Below, one piece after another: positions 1 through 12,049 of a stretch of 64,000 nt of DNA (positions within the stretch are counted from its first letter, which is position 1; every line of letters starts with the position of its first letter). Source of the stretch: Thinopyrum elongatum (Eukaryota > Streptophyta > Magnoliopsida > Poales > Poaceae); contig CM022300.1 of NCBI GenBank assembly GCA_011799875.1, positions 167,665,837-167,729,836 of the forward strand. Reading direction: 5' to 3'. The notes beneath the pieces were generated by a model, which did not search any database, had not been told where the DNA came from, and worked only from the letters and a program-made list of their open reading frames with translations. The position numbers were made by a program, and so were the translations under genes.

Positions 1-857
1 CAGAATGGTGACCTGGAGAACATGGATCATTAATAGGCTGAATGTCACGTCGGACTACAAATGGCCCAAGTGTACTCGCAACCGTTAACAGGCCGAAAGT
101 TACACAGGACAGGAAAAGTCCCAACTCTTTAACGGGCCGCTAAATGGCCAAAATATAGACCTAACAGAAAATGCAAAATTCCAACATGGGCCGTTAACAG
201 GCCGAAAACACACCAGGGCGTAATTGGTCCCATATACATAGCGGAATGTTAACAGGCCGGAAGTGTCGATGGGCCGTAATAATGTTGAATGGCAATGAGC
301 CACTAATGGCCCAAATTGATACCCTCCTGATGGGTCATGGTTGTAAATGTGTCGTGGCTGTAAATGGGCCATGTGTAACCAGGCCATTGTCGGGCCGACC
401 TATTTGTACTATATGGGCCACTATTGGGCCATGCCACATGTCGACGTAATCATAGGCGCCTATCGTCCAGTGAATGGATGACATTTGTCGCGATGTAGAG
501 CTGACACATGGTTCCATTGGCGAATGAGAATTTGACACATGGAAAATCGCCATTGGTCGGGGCTGTTAACAGGTATCAGATCCAAAAGAAGCAGTCAATA
601 GCTTAATGGCGACCCGTTATGGTGGCTTTCATGTGTCGGTTACCCTTGACGAAATCACTTCTATGACGCACCATGTATTGTCATGGAGGTGGACACTTCA
701 GTGATGGTAATTTCAGTATTGTCAAGGAACACTTCTACGACAGCATAGGTATGACTATCTTCATTCTATCATAAAATTGTCACCGATGTACATGCGTGAC
801 AGAAAACGTGACCTACCGTGACAAACATGTATCATCACGGAAGTGTTTTTTGTAGTG
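1..857. mobile_element. End of a CACTA DNA transposon
   Basis: The segment ends at 857 with ttttttgtagtg, which read inward from the other strand is CACTACAAAAAA, the typical CACTA terminus. Upstream lie dispersed copies of taacaggccgaaa-like and aatggcccaa-like words (about 60-450), which behave as subterminal repeats. No transposase frame is visible, and the other end lies before the window. The small open frames here are fragments of repeat sequence and are not genes. The identification rests on the terminus and the repeat texture; the family is not named. Confidence 0.75.
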
Positions 858-1094
858 CCAGCCTTGCAAACATTGGCATTGACCTGATGGTGGCCATCCG
901 CGCATCGTCGCCCTTCTACACCAGGCCCCCTCATCGGGTTAATGAGGTTTCGGCCGCTCCGGCTCCGCCTCTGTATCCGTACCTGCTGGTTCTGGGTTCG
1001 GTTGCACCGCTGGAGGGGACATCAGGTGTGCCGTTGTTCAGAACCCCAGTGGCCGGAGGGGGTATTTTACCCCCATTCGGGGGTTTTCTCCGGG
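858..1094 (+). other. GC-rich host segment, left half of a split locus
   Basis: This piece lies between the CACTA end and the TSD of the retrotransposon at 1100. It is GC-rich and open in more than one frame. When the retrotransposon and one TSD copy are removed, the frame starting at ATG 942 joins 8784-9011 without a stop until TAG at about 9010, giving a possible proline/arginine-rich reading. No domain is recognised. It may be the first exon or leader of a lost gene, or chance openness in GC-rich DNA. Confidence 0.35.
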
Positions 1095-1099
1095 CAGCG

Positions 1100-2685
1100 T
1101 GACACGTCTCCAACGTATCTATAATTTTTTTATTGTTCCATGCTATTATATTATCCATCTTGGATCTTTTATATGCATTAATATGCTATTTTATATCATT
1201 TTTTGGGACTAACCTATTAACCTAGTGCCCAGTGTCAGTTGCTGTTTTTTCCTTGTTTTTGTCTTCAACAGAAAATCAATACCAAACGGAGTCCAAATGG
1301 AACGAAAAATTTTGACGATTTTTCTTGGACCGGAAGACACCCACGAAGCTTCAGGAGGAGGCCAGAGGAGCCACGAGAGGGCCACAAGCCCAGGAGGCGC
1401 GCCCTAGGGGGGTGCCCCCCAAGCTTGTGGGCCCCTCGAGACTCCCCTAACCCTAATCTCAGCTCCATAAATACCCAAATATTCCCCCGTATACCAGAGG
1501 GCACACCAAAAATACTTTTCCTCTGCCGCAAGTTTTTGTCCTCGTGAGATCCTATCTGGAGACCTGTTCTGATACTCTGCTGGAGGGGGATTTGATCACG
1601 GAGGGCCTCTACATCAACCTTGCTGCCCTTCCGATGATGTGTGAGTAGTTTACCATAGACCTATGGGTCCATAGCTAGTAGCAAGATGGCTTCTTTTCTC
1701 TCTTTGATCTTCAATACAATGTTCTCCTCGATGTTCCTGGAGTTCTATTGGATGTAATCTTCTTTTGCGGAGCATTTGTTGAGATCCGATGAATTGTGGA
1801 TTTATGATCAGATTATCTATGAATATTATTTGAGTCTTCTCTGAACTCTTTTATGCATGATTAAGATAGCTTTGTATTTCTCTGTGATCTATTGATTTGG
1901 TTTGGCCAACTAGATTGATCTATCTTGCAATGGGAGAGGTGCTTTGTTTTGGGTTCAGTCTTGCGGTGTCCTCGCCAAGTGACAAAAGGGGTAGCGAGGC
2001 ACGTATTTGTATTGTTGCCATTAAGGATAAAAAGATGGGGTTTTTACCATATTGATTGGATCTATCCCTCTACATCATGTCATCTTGCTTAAGGTGTTAC
2101 TCGTTCTTGTTAACTTAATACACTAGATGCATGCTGGATAGCGGTCGATGTGTGGAGTAATAGTAGTAGATGCGGGCAGGAGTCGGTCTACTTGTCACGG
2201 ACGTGATGCCTATATGCATGATCATTGCCTTAGATATCGTCATAACTATGTGCTTTTCTATCAATTGCTCAACAGTAATTTGTTTACCCACCATATGCGT
2301 TCTTTCAAGAGAGAAGCCTCTAGTGAAAACTATGGCCCTCGGGTCTATTTTTATCATCTTATTTTCAGATCTATAAAACCAAAAACCCAAAAATAACTTG
2401 CTGCAATTTATTTACTTTTATTTAGTTTTGCACTTTTATTTATCTTTTATACCTATCTTTATCAGATCTCATCCTTGCAAGTAACCGTGAAGGGAGTGAC
2501 AACTCCTTTATCGCGTTGGGTGCAAGTATTTGTTTGTTTGCGTAGGTGCTATCATTGGAGACTTGTGTGTCCCTCCTACTGGATTGATACCTTGATTCTC
2601 AAACTTAGGGAAATACTTATCTCTACTTTGCTGCATCAGCCTTTCCTCTTCAAGGGAAAAACCAACGCAAGCTTAAGAAGTAGCA
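1100..2685 (+). repeat. 5' LTR
   Basis: 1586 bp, starting tgacacgtctcc (an internal t-to-c change relative to the 3' LTR) and ending agtagca. It is collinear with the 3' LTR at 7208-8778, with scattered substitutions and a few short indels. The short frames within it are repeat sequence, not genes. Confidence 0.93.
1467..1473 (+). promoter_or_regulatory. TATA-like box in the 5' LTR
   Basis: The motif ataaata lies downstream of a GC-rich stretch and about 30 bp before a CA-rich segment, where a retroelement transcript could start. The same motif is conserved in the 3' LTR near 7573. Transcription start is inferred, not shown. Confidence 0.45.
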
Positions 2686-2696
2686 GGAAGAATTTC

Positions 2697-2714
2697 TGGT
2701 GCCGTTGCCGGGAA
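2697..2714 (+). other. Primer-binding site (tRNA-Asp type)
   Basis: The stretch tggtgccgttgccgggaa matches, with mismatches, the TGGCGCCGTTGCCGGGGA site used by many grass Gypsy elements primed by tRNA-Asp. It begins 11 bp after the LTR end, further than usual. Confidence 0.6.
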
Positions 2715-2951
2715 GGATCTACATCAAGCCTACCAAGTACCCATCATAAACTCTCATCTCTTGCATTACATTATTCTCCATCTGCCTCTCGTTTTCCTCT
2801 CCCCCACTTCTAAAACATTTTCAGAAAAACACAAAAATATTTTCCTTTTTATTCGCCTTCTTTTTTGTTTGCCTTTATGTCTTACTTGGTTTGTTTGCTT
2901 GTTTTCTTGGTATAATTGTATGTTTATTGCAAATCAGAAAGCAAAAGTTTT

Positions 2952-4310
2952 ATGGATCCACTTAAAGTTTTCTACTTGGATCATCTTCGATCTATATGTG
3001 CTCGTGCTGAAACCCCAACTAGTTTAGTTGAGGGAAAATAATTAGATGAGCATGCTCATTTTGTTCGTCACCGTTTGTCTCAAAAAGGGGGACTCTTATG
3101 GAATCAAATAAATTGTTTGCTATGCTATGCTTGTAATCTATGTGAAATTTATGATTTTACTTGTTGCTCGGAGAACCCTAAAAAACACCTTCCTACCTAT
3201 GTGAGTTTAATGATAATGAAATCTTATCTTCTTATGCCAAAGGTGTTTATAGTTACTATGATATCAAACAAATTGAAGAATTTGTTGCTTTTAAGGGTGA
3301 TTATGAAGTTGCTTCTTTCATTGAAAAGTATGATATTACTCTCTACAAATCTAAATTTTTTGACATACTTAAATATTGCTATGAAAACTATGCGTATAAT
3401 GTCTATGTTAAAGAATTTATTGAGAGAATGTCCGCTGATTTGGAAGAAAATAATGATATGCATGAATCTATAGATAATTATGATTCTGTTGATTTGATTG
3501 AAATTTCCCCTATTAATGAATCTGATGCTTGCTATTCTTATGGCCATGATGCCAATATTAATAATGCTTATGGAGATGAATTTGCTATAGTTCCTTATGT
3601 TAAACATGAAATTATTGCTATTGCACCCATACTTGATAGTTCCTTGAATCAAAAGCATGATTACAATGATGTTATTATAAATTATATGAATGTCGACTGT
3701 GCTAATGATATGCAAATCTACAAGCTTGGGGATGATGATTTTGTTATGTCCACTACTTATTGCAATGATCATGATTGGTGATAATGTTTCTTATGTTCTA
3801 GAAAATTTATTTAAGCCTCATGATGAATATGTTTGCGATAATATTGAAAGTGGGTTTCGAAGAGTGTCAACTCTAGGTAATAATGATCCTACTACTTTGG
3901 GTAATGCTCAATCTTATGAAATTTTTGATAAAAGTGGGCTTGGAGAGGTCATGACTTTATTTGATGATAATCCCACTATTTTGGAAGAGTGTCAACTTTG
4001 CATGCATGTGGATCATGTAGAGAATATGTAATGTGATAGCTTTATTGTTGAATTTGAATATGATCCCACATGTAATTATTATGAGAAAGGAAAATATGGT
4101 TGTAGAAATTTTCATGTCACTAAATTACATCTCGTTATGTTGAGATTGCTATTGTTTCTTTCTTCTTCCTTGCATATGCTAGTTTTTGCTTGTCTTGATA
4201 ATTTGTTTGCTTATAAAATGCCTATGCATAGGAATTATGTTAGACTTAAACTTGTTTTTCACATGCTACATGATGTTCTCTTCGTGTTTCAATTGCTATC
4301 TTTCATGTGA
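2952..4310 (+). pseudogene. Degenerate internal ORF of the non-autonomous element
   Basis: Starting at ATG 2952 (MDPLKVFYLDHLRS...) a reading frame runs toward about 4310 but is broken by a stop near 3038, a frame change near 3200 and stops at 3781 and 4031. The best-preserved part, 3200-3781, is rich in Asp, Glu, Asn and Tyr (for example YYDIKQIEEFV, EENNDMHESIDNY). No gag zinc knuckle, protease or polymerase motif is visible. It looks like the single lineage-specific protein of this kind of non-autonomous element; function unknown. No alternative host origin is suggested by the sequence. Confidence 0.5.
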
Positions 4311-7192
4311 GCATCATTAAAATTACCAATGCCTAGCTAAAAGGCTTTAAAGAAAAGCGCTTGTTGAGAGACAACCCAATATTATTATTTTCTTTTTTTA
4401 TGAGAATACTCAATTATACCTCTGTTATGATTGTGTTTTAATATTTTAATTAGTGTTTGAGCCAAGTAAGACCTTTGGGATGCTTTGGTAGATCATTGAT
4501 TTGATTTTGCTGAAAAACAGAAACTTTTGCGTCCAGTAGCAGATTTGTTAAAATTCACTGGAACATGGAAAAACTCTGATTGTTTTACACAATATTGATA
4601 TATGAATTGCATCTGCTTTACTAATTTTTAAGAATTTTTGGAGTTACAGAAGTATGACTATAATTCCGGTCTTGACAGACTGTTCTGTTTTTGACAGATT
4701 CTATTTTTGATGTGTTGTTTGCTTATTTTGATGGATCTATGGGTAGTATCGGGGGGTATAAGCCATGGAGAAGTTAGAATACAGTAGATATAATGCAAAT
4801 ATAGAATTGGAATGAGTTCACAATAGTACCTAAAAGTGGAGATTTGTTTTATCATACTAACGGATCTCATGAGTTTTTTGTTGAGTTTTGTGTTGTGAAG
4901 TTTCAAGTTTTTGGTGAAGTTTCGATGGACTACGGAATAAGGAGTGGAAAGAGACTAAGCTTGGGGATGCCCAAGGCACCCCAAGGTAATATTCAAGGAC
5001 AACCAAGCATCTAAGCTTGGGGATGCCCCGGATGGCATCCTCTCTTTTGTCTTCAATCCATCAGTGAATTACTCGAGGCTATATTTTTATTCACCACATG
5101 ATATGTGTTTTGCTTGGAGCATCTTGTATTATATGAGTCTTTGATTTTTAGTTTGCCACAATCATCCTTGATGTACACAACTTTTGAGAGGGACACACAT
5201 TAATCATGAATTTATTAGAATACTCTATGTGCTTCACTTATATCTTTTGAGCTAGGTAGTTGCTCTAGTGCTTCACTTATATCTTTTTAGAGCACGGCGG
5301 TGGTTTTATTTTTAAGAAATTGATGAACTCTCATGCTTCAATTATATTATTTTGAGAGTCTTAAAAATAGTATGGCAATTTACTTTGGTTATGAATTTAG
5401 TCCTAATATGATGGGTATTCAAGAGGGATATAATAAAAACTTTCATGAAGATCATTGAATATATGAGAAGTTTGATTCCTTGCATTTGTTTTGAGATATA
5501 AAGATGGTAATAGAGTCATGCTAGTGAGTAATTGTGGATTAGTAAGAATATTTGTGTTAAAGTTTGTGATTCCCAAAGCATGCACATATGGTCTCTCGTT
5601 ATGCGATGAAGTTGGAGCATGATTATTTTTTATTGTCTTCCTTATGAGTGGCGGTCGGGGACGAGCAATGATATTTTCCTACCAATCTATCCCCCTAGGA
5701 GCATGCGTATTAGTACTTTGCTTCCATGTCTAATAAACTTTTGCAATAAGTATGTGATTTCTTTATGACTAATGTTGATTCCATGAATTATACGCACTCT
5801 CACCCTTCCACCATTGCTAGCCTCTTCGGTACCATGCATTGCCCTTTCTCACCTTGAGAGTTGGTGCAAACTTCGCCAGTGCATCCAAATCCCGTGATAA
5901 GATACGCTCTTTCACACATAAGCCACCTTATATCTTCCTCAAAACAGCCACCATACCTACCTATTATGGCATTTCCATAGTCATTCCGAGATATATTGCC
6001 ATGCAACTTCCACCGTTCCGTTTTATTACGACACACACCATCATTGTCATATTGCTTTGCATGATCATATAGTTGGCATAGTATTTGTGGCTTGGCCACC
6101 ATTTATATTTTTTATACATGTCACGCTAGATCATTGCACATCCTGGTACACCGCCGGAGGCATTCATATAGAGTCATATCTTTGTTCTAGTATCGAGTTG
6201 TAATTCTTGAGTTGTAAGTAAAGAAAAGTGTGATGATCATCATTATTAGAGCATTGTACCATGTGAGGAAAGGATGATGGAGACTATGATTCTCCCACAA
6301 GTCGGGATGAGACTCCGGACTTAAAATAAAAAAGAGCCCAAAATATAAAAAAAGCCAAAGAGCCCAAAAAAGAGTTAAAAAACAGAAGAAAAAAAAGAAA
6401 AATGAGAGAAAAAGAGAGAAGGGACAATGTTACTATCCTTTTCCACCCTTGTGCTTCAAAGTAGCACCATGTTCTTCATGATAGAGAATCTCCTATTTTG
6501 TCACTTTCATATATTACTTGTGGGAATTTTTCAATATAGAACTTGGCTTGTATATTCCAATGATGGGCTTCCTCAAATTGCCCTAGGTCTTCGTGAGCAA
6601 GCGAGTTGGATGCACACCTACTTAGTTTTCTTTTGAGATTTCATACACTTACAGCTCTAGTGCATCCGTTGCATGGCAATCCCTACTCCTTACATTGACA
6701 TCAATTGATGGACATCTCCATAGCCTATTGATTAGCCTCGTCAATGTGAGAATTTCTCCTTTTTTGTCTTCTCTACACAACCTCCACCATCATATTCTAT
6801 TCCACCTATAGTGCTATATCCATGGCTCACGCTCATGTATTATGTGAGAGTTGAAAAATCTTGAGAACATTAAAAGTATGAACCAATTGCTTGGCTTGTC
6901 ATCGGGGTTGTGCATGATAAATACTTTGTGTTATGAAGATAGAGCATGACAAGATTATATGATTTTGTAGAGATAACTTTCTTTAGCCATGATATTTTGA
7001 GAAGACATGATTGCTTTATTTAGTATGCTTGAAGTATTATTGTTTTATGTCAATATTAAACTTTTGTTTTGAATCTTATGGATCTGAATATTCACGCCAC
7101 AATAAAGAAAGATTACATGATAAAAACGTTAGGTAGCATTCCACATCAAAAATATGTTTTATCATTTACCTACTCGAGGACGAGCAGGAATT

Positions 7193-7207
7193 AAGCTTGG
7201 GGATGCT
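7193..7207 (+). other. Polypurine tract before the 3' LTR
   Basis: The sequence aagcttggggatgct abuts the 3' LTR, the expected place for plus-strand priming. Two more copies of aagcttggggatgcc occur inside the element near 4958 and 5012. Confidence 0.6.
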
Positions 7208-8778
7208 TGATACGTCTCCAACGTATCTGTAAATTTTTATTGTTCCATGCTATTATATTATCCATCTTGGATGTTTTATATGCATTAATATGCTATTTTA
7301 TATCATTTTTTGGGAATAACCATTTAACCTAGTGCCCAGTGCCAGTTGTTGTTTTTCCTTGTTTTTGTCTTTTACAAAAAATCAATAACAAACGGAGTTC
7401 AAACAGAACGAAACTTTTGACGATTTATCTTGGACCAGAAGACACCCACAAAGTTCGGGAGGAGGCCAGAGGAGCCACGAGAGGGCCACAAGCCCAGGAG
7501 GCGCGCCCTAGGGGGGAGCCCCCCAAGCTTGTGGGCCCCTCAGGACTCCCCTAACCCTAATCTCAGCTCCATAAATACCCAAATATTCCCCGTATACCAG
7601 AGGGCACACCAAAAATACTTTTCTGCCGCCGCAAGTCTTTGTCCTAGTGAGATCCCATCTGGAGACCTATTATGGTACTCTGCCGAAGGGGGATTTGATC
7701 ACGGAGGGCCTCTACATCAACCATGCTGCCCTTCCGATGATGTGTGAGTAGTTTACCACAGACCTACGAGTCCATAGCTAGTAGCTAGATGGCTTCTTTT
7801 CTCTCTTTGATCTTCAATACAATGTTCTCCTCGATGTTCTTGGAGTTCTATTCGATGTAATCTTCTTTTGCGGTGCGTTTGTTGAGATCCGATGAATTGT
7901 GGATTTATGATCAGATTATCTATGAATATTATTTGAGTCTTCTCTGAACTCGTTTATCCATGATTAAGATAGCTTTGTATTTCTCTCCGATCTATTGATT
8001 TGGTTTGGCCAACTAGATTGATCTATCTTGCAATGGGAGAGGTGCTTTGTTTTGGGTTCAATCTTGTGGTGTCCTCACCCAGTGACAGAAGGGGGAGCGA
8101 GGCACGTATTTGTATTGTTTCCATTAAGGATAAAAGATGGGGTTTTTACCATATTGATTGGATCTATCCCTCTACATCATGTCATATTGCTTAAGGCATT
8201 ACTCCGTTCTTGTTAACTTAATATACTAGATGCATGCTGGATAGCGGTCGATGTGTGGAGTAATAGTAGTAGATGCAGGCAGGAGTCGGTCTACTTGTCA
8301 TGGACATTATGCCTATATTCATGATCATTGCCTTAGATATCGTCATAACTATGCGCTTTTCTATCAATTGCTCAACAGTAATTTGTTTACCCACCGTAAG
8401 CGTTCTTTCAAGAGAGAAGCCTCTAGTAAAAACTATGGCCCCCGGGTCTATTTTTATCATCTTATTTTCAGATCTGTAAAACCAAAAACCCAAAAATAAC
8501 TTGCTGCGATTTATTTAGTTTTGCACTTTTATTTATCTTTTATACCTATCTCTATTAGATATCATCCTTGCAAGTAACCGTGAAGGGATTGACAACCCCT
8601 TTATCGCGTTGGGTGCAAGTATTTGTTTGTTTGTGTAGGTGCTATTATTGGAGACTTGTGTGTTCCTCCTACTGGATTGATACCTTGGTTCTCAAACTGA
8701 GGGAAATACTTATCTCTACTTTGCTGCATCACCCTTTCCTCTTCAAGGGAAAAACCAATGCAAGCTCAAGAAGTAGCA
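7208..8778 (+). repeat. 3' LTR
   Basis: 1571 bp, TG...CA, collinear with 1100-2685 and followed directly by the TSD cagcg. Divergence from the 5' LTR is visible by eye as scattered substitutions and small indels, so the insertion is not recent. Confidence 0.93.
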
Positions 8779-8783
8779 CAGCG

Positions 8784-9975
8784 TAGCAGGGCCATGCACG
8801 ACGGCACCGTCTTCGTCTACCTCCCGCCTGACCAGGAGCACCGGCGCATCAGTGATGGCCCTAGGCATTGTCAGCTCGTCCTCTTCAAGAGGCCCCTTGT
8901 TCCCGTCGGGATTTTCTCCTTGGCCGGTGTACTCTCCAACGGCAACCGCTCCAGTAACTTGCATTCTTTCCCCTTTGCTTGTAGATGTAGATTAGGGTTT
9001 GCGCTGTACTAGGCATGGATTGGATTAGATTTGACTCGATTCGATTCGATCTGATTCCAATCGAATCAATTCGAATCCAATCGAGTGCTGTTGACTGTTA
9101 GTGTAGATTCATGTACTGCCTCCGGTGTTGATGCAAAATAGGTGGTATTGTGCTTGCTAGATTGGTAGATTTGTTCTTGCAAGATTGGTAGTGACATTGG
9201 CTTGATGTTCATGCTAGATTGGTACTGAAATTTGCTTTATATTCATGATATTTGCTTGATGTTCATGCTACACAAGTGCTACTGATAGGTATTTTGTGTT
9301 GTTTGTAGTTAGGGTTTGTGCATGATTTGAGTACGTGCATGGCGATTAGTGTAGGTAGGACAAATGTGCATGCTCATAGACGTTGTACGACCAATGTGTT
9401 TGCTCGTTTAGATACTAGTACCAATCTAAATGCTGCCAAATGTGGAAGTGCAAGTAATGATTGGCAACTTGCCAAACTTATAGTGCTATGTTTAGATCAT
9501 AGCACTGATGATTTAACAAGCGCCACTGATCCTGTGCTATGATCTAAACATAGCATTGCATGTTTGGCAAATGGCATTGATCAGTGGCAGTTTCCAAAGT
9601 GTAAGTGCCACTAATGAGTGCCACTTGGGCTTGGGAAACTACCATTGATCCGTGAGAGTTTCCAATGATCATCGCATTGATCATTTGCAACTGCCAATCA
9701 TTAGAGACAGTTGCCAATGCACTGTTACTAACACAAGTCGTCTTACATGACAAGATCATGAATGCGGAGTGGGACGTAGCCGGTGGAAGAGCACAGGTCA
9801 TGGCTGGCGCCGAGGGCACCGGGGACCCGATCCCGATGAACCGGTGGCTTAAAAGGGTGAGCCTGCTTGGCAGGGTCACTACCATGAGCCAGCCACGATC
9901 ATGAGGACAGTCTCTGAGGACGGCCACGAAGAGGGTGTACGAGAGCCGCTTTGCTTCTAAGTTCATATAAGGGAC
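8784..9975 (+). other. Host segment after the insertion, right half; includes inverted repeat
   Basis: 8784-9010 is GC-rich and continues the frame from the left half (see 858-1094), then the DNA becomes AT-rich with repeated attcgatt- and gttcatgctaga-like words (9020-9260). 9471-9568 forms a strong inverted repeat. From about 9735 composition becomes GC-rich again and leads into the B3 pseudogene, so the AT-rich stretch could be a former intron. No complete gene can be supported. Confidence 0.35.
9471..9568. repeat. Inverted repeat with 35-nt arms
   Basis: The arms 9471-9505 and 9534-9568 are reverse complements over 31 of 35 positions, with 22 matched in a row (gtgctatgatctaaacatag plus two), separated by 28 nt. 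It could fold into a long hairpin. No flanking TSD or known MITE terminus is evident. Confidence 0.7.
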
Positions 9976-10308
9976 ATGGAGGATCTTGCCATGCTCATCA
10001 TCCCACCCAAGTTCATGGAGGTGATGAAGAAGTGGCTAGTGATCAAGCCCCTACGCGTTGTCAGGATATTGGTGAACAAATGGTACGAGTTCTAGGTTCA
10101 GGTCTAGAACTTCGAGGGTCATATGGTCCTTGGTAGGGGTTGGCAGTACTTCTGCCACCACCACAAGATCGTCCCCAGGGGCCTCCTCATCCTGCGAATC
10201 TCTGGGCTTGGCCTCAAGGTGTAGATCTACAACCATGACAGCTCCATCATGTGCAGGGTCCGCTGCAACAGGCATAGCTGCATCGGTGACATCAGTCTCG
10301 CGCTCTAG
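9976..10308 (+). pseudogene. B3-domain protein pseudogene
   Basis: From ATG 9976 the frame encodes a B3-like fold: MEDLAMLIIPPKFMEVM..., then IKPLR, VNKWYEF, a central NFEGHMVLGRGWQYF and GLLILRISGLGLKV. B3 domains are plant DNA-binding modules of roughly 100 residues; this relic spans about 110 codons. Three in-frame TAG codons (10093, 10105, 10222) interrupt it, at places where Gln or Glu would fit. Upstream, the partial match RFASKFI in another frame (about 9948-9966) suggests a small indel as well. It cannot make a full domain. An upstream GC-rich stretch (9750-9900) may be part of the same former gene. The family assignment rests on the pattern of conserved hydrophobic and GW residues. 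Confidence 0.6.
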
Positions 10309-10571
10309 ATCGTCAGTTAGTACGAAGTCTTAAGTATGAACCTGGTAGTAGTTTATGGTGATGGTCTGAACTAGTGTTGTGAACTTGTTAATGTTTTGGC
10401 CAGGATCAGTACCCTGGTGTGAAGCAGGGGGCATCGGATGCCCCTGTTGTCTTAAAACTTAACCCCTACTAGTATTATGCATGTTTATCTGCTCTCTAAC
10501 ATGCTGTTTATCTGTTGTTGTGCTATTAATTATGTATTATGCTCTTATATGTTGTGTCTACTATTGTGCTA

Positions 10572-10600
10572 CAAATGTGGTGGTAAGGCCACCACATTTG
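10572..10600. repeat. Perfect 12-bp stem-loop
   Basis: caaatgtggtgg and its exact reverse complement ccaccacatttg are separated by five bases. It lies in AT-rich DNA after the B3 pseudogene. It may be the end region of a small MITE; the word accaaaca, typical of Tourist-like elements, recurs between 10630 and 10830. Confidence 0.5.
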
Positions 10601-12049
10601 AAAGGGGTGAGCAGAACACAAACGTGCACGCAACCAAACAACTGTGGTGTGCATCTGCTGACCCTTGAAGCACACCTGCGTGCAACCAAACAGCCAGCCC
10701 TAAAATGGCCACAAATGCAATGCGGGCGACCAAACAACATGCGGATGTTGGTTTTTGGCCTGTTTTTGCTCAGGAGGCTGAACTGAGACAAGTATGCAAT
10801 GTAGGCAAATATGGAGATGACAACCAAACACGCCCGGAGAGAAGTCGGCTGGGAGCAAGGAACACGACCAGGCTATACCATGTTTGAGTCCTTCCCACTT
10901 CGCATGGGAAGCAGGTCGCGACTCGTGAGGCAGCGGCACGGTGGATCATTGTGCGGCCCCTGAGATCCAGCAGCGGGTGCCAATGGATCCGTTTCTCTCG
11001 CAATAGCCGATTTGGTTGAGATTATTTCATTTGGTTGTTTGGGAAAGTTTTGATTTAGACGAGATATGTTGGTTGCATCTACGAAAAAAGTTGGCAACTT
11101 TGGGATGATAAGAAAAATCGAAGGGGAGTGGGCGAGGTGCAGAGATCCTTTCGTTCGATGGGAACTTGAAACGAACGGCAACGTACTGATGTACCATCAC
11201 CAATCGCAGACTCTCAAAGTAGAGATTCAGAAAATGTTAGCTTTATGGAATACAATGTTGACATATAGGAATGTGAGCGAATTTTTTTAAGGTAATATGT
11301 ATACATTATTCAATATATTGTTTCCTTTTGATCGAAAGTGCTTTTCTGAGCTCGAATGAATAATAAAATAAAAAAATCGGAATTACATATTTTGAAGCAT
11401 TGATTTTTTTTCATGTCTTCCATGAATGAATGTCATTTCGTGAATGAAACTTTGCAAACAGTGAAAACATTTGTCAATGTTTACAAAAAACCGAATTTGC
11501 TGATTTTTTTTTCATTTTGTAATTTTATTGTTCACCCGAGCTCACATGAGCTCGAGCTCAGTTTAAGCATGTCCCTTTTGGATGCACTTGTAATGCTTTC
11601 GATAACATTTAATATACAATAAAATTGACATATTTATTCTTTCGACATTTATAATAGGCCCCCGGGTTCTAGGTTCGCCTCGGACCCCTAAAATCTTAGG
11701 ACCGGCCTAGATGGTCAGATCCCTGCGGGATAAATTGTATGTGAGAAGATTATAATTAACTCAGACTGCATGGACGAAGTTCAGACTATGCATGATGGTG
11801 GCTTTTCAATGACAGAAGCTTCAGCAATCTACAAAAAGTGTGGGTTTTTAGTAAGGATTTTCTTCTTCTCATGTGATAACGTTGCCTTAGGCAAAGGATT
11901 AGTGTAGCTCGTCTATTAGTTGCCCACGTCGAAGGGTAAGGAAAGAAATAGTGTAGCCTGTATATAAGCCGCACACGCGGAAGGGTCCCAGACATGTATC
12001 TGGATGAGAGATCCTCTAACTTTCAAGGATCTTTGACTTTCACTATATC
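10601..12049. other. Intergenic sequence without a recognisable gene
   Basis: 10620-10890 contains several accaaaca words and could be a decayed MITE cluster. 11040-11640 is AT-rich. 11530-11560 has a short palindromic run, gagctcacatgagctcgagc. No ORF with domain-like content was found on either strand. Confidence 0.5.

Larger units (their letters stand above)
1100..8778 (+). mobile_element. Complete non-autonomous LTR retrotransposon (Gypsy-like)
   Basis: The element has two closely similar LTRs (1100-2685 and 7208-8778) and a perfect 5-bp TSD, cagcg, at 1095-1099 and 8779-8783. The LTRs begin tgacacgtctcc or tgatacgtctcc and end gaagtagca. A primer-binding site like that of tRNA-Asp follows the 5' LTR, and a purine tract precedes the 3' LTR. 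The 4.5-kb interior has no protease, reverse transcriptase or integrase. It holds one degenerate acidic ORF and AT-rich sequence, so it must have depended on enzymes from another element. It resembles the large group of Triticeae Gypsy elements whose LTRs begin TGATACGTCTCC; the family is not assigned. Gypsy is inferred from PBS type and LTR style only. Confidence 0.92.
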
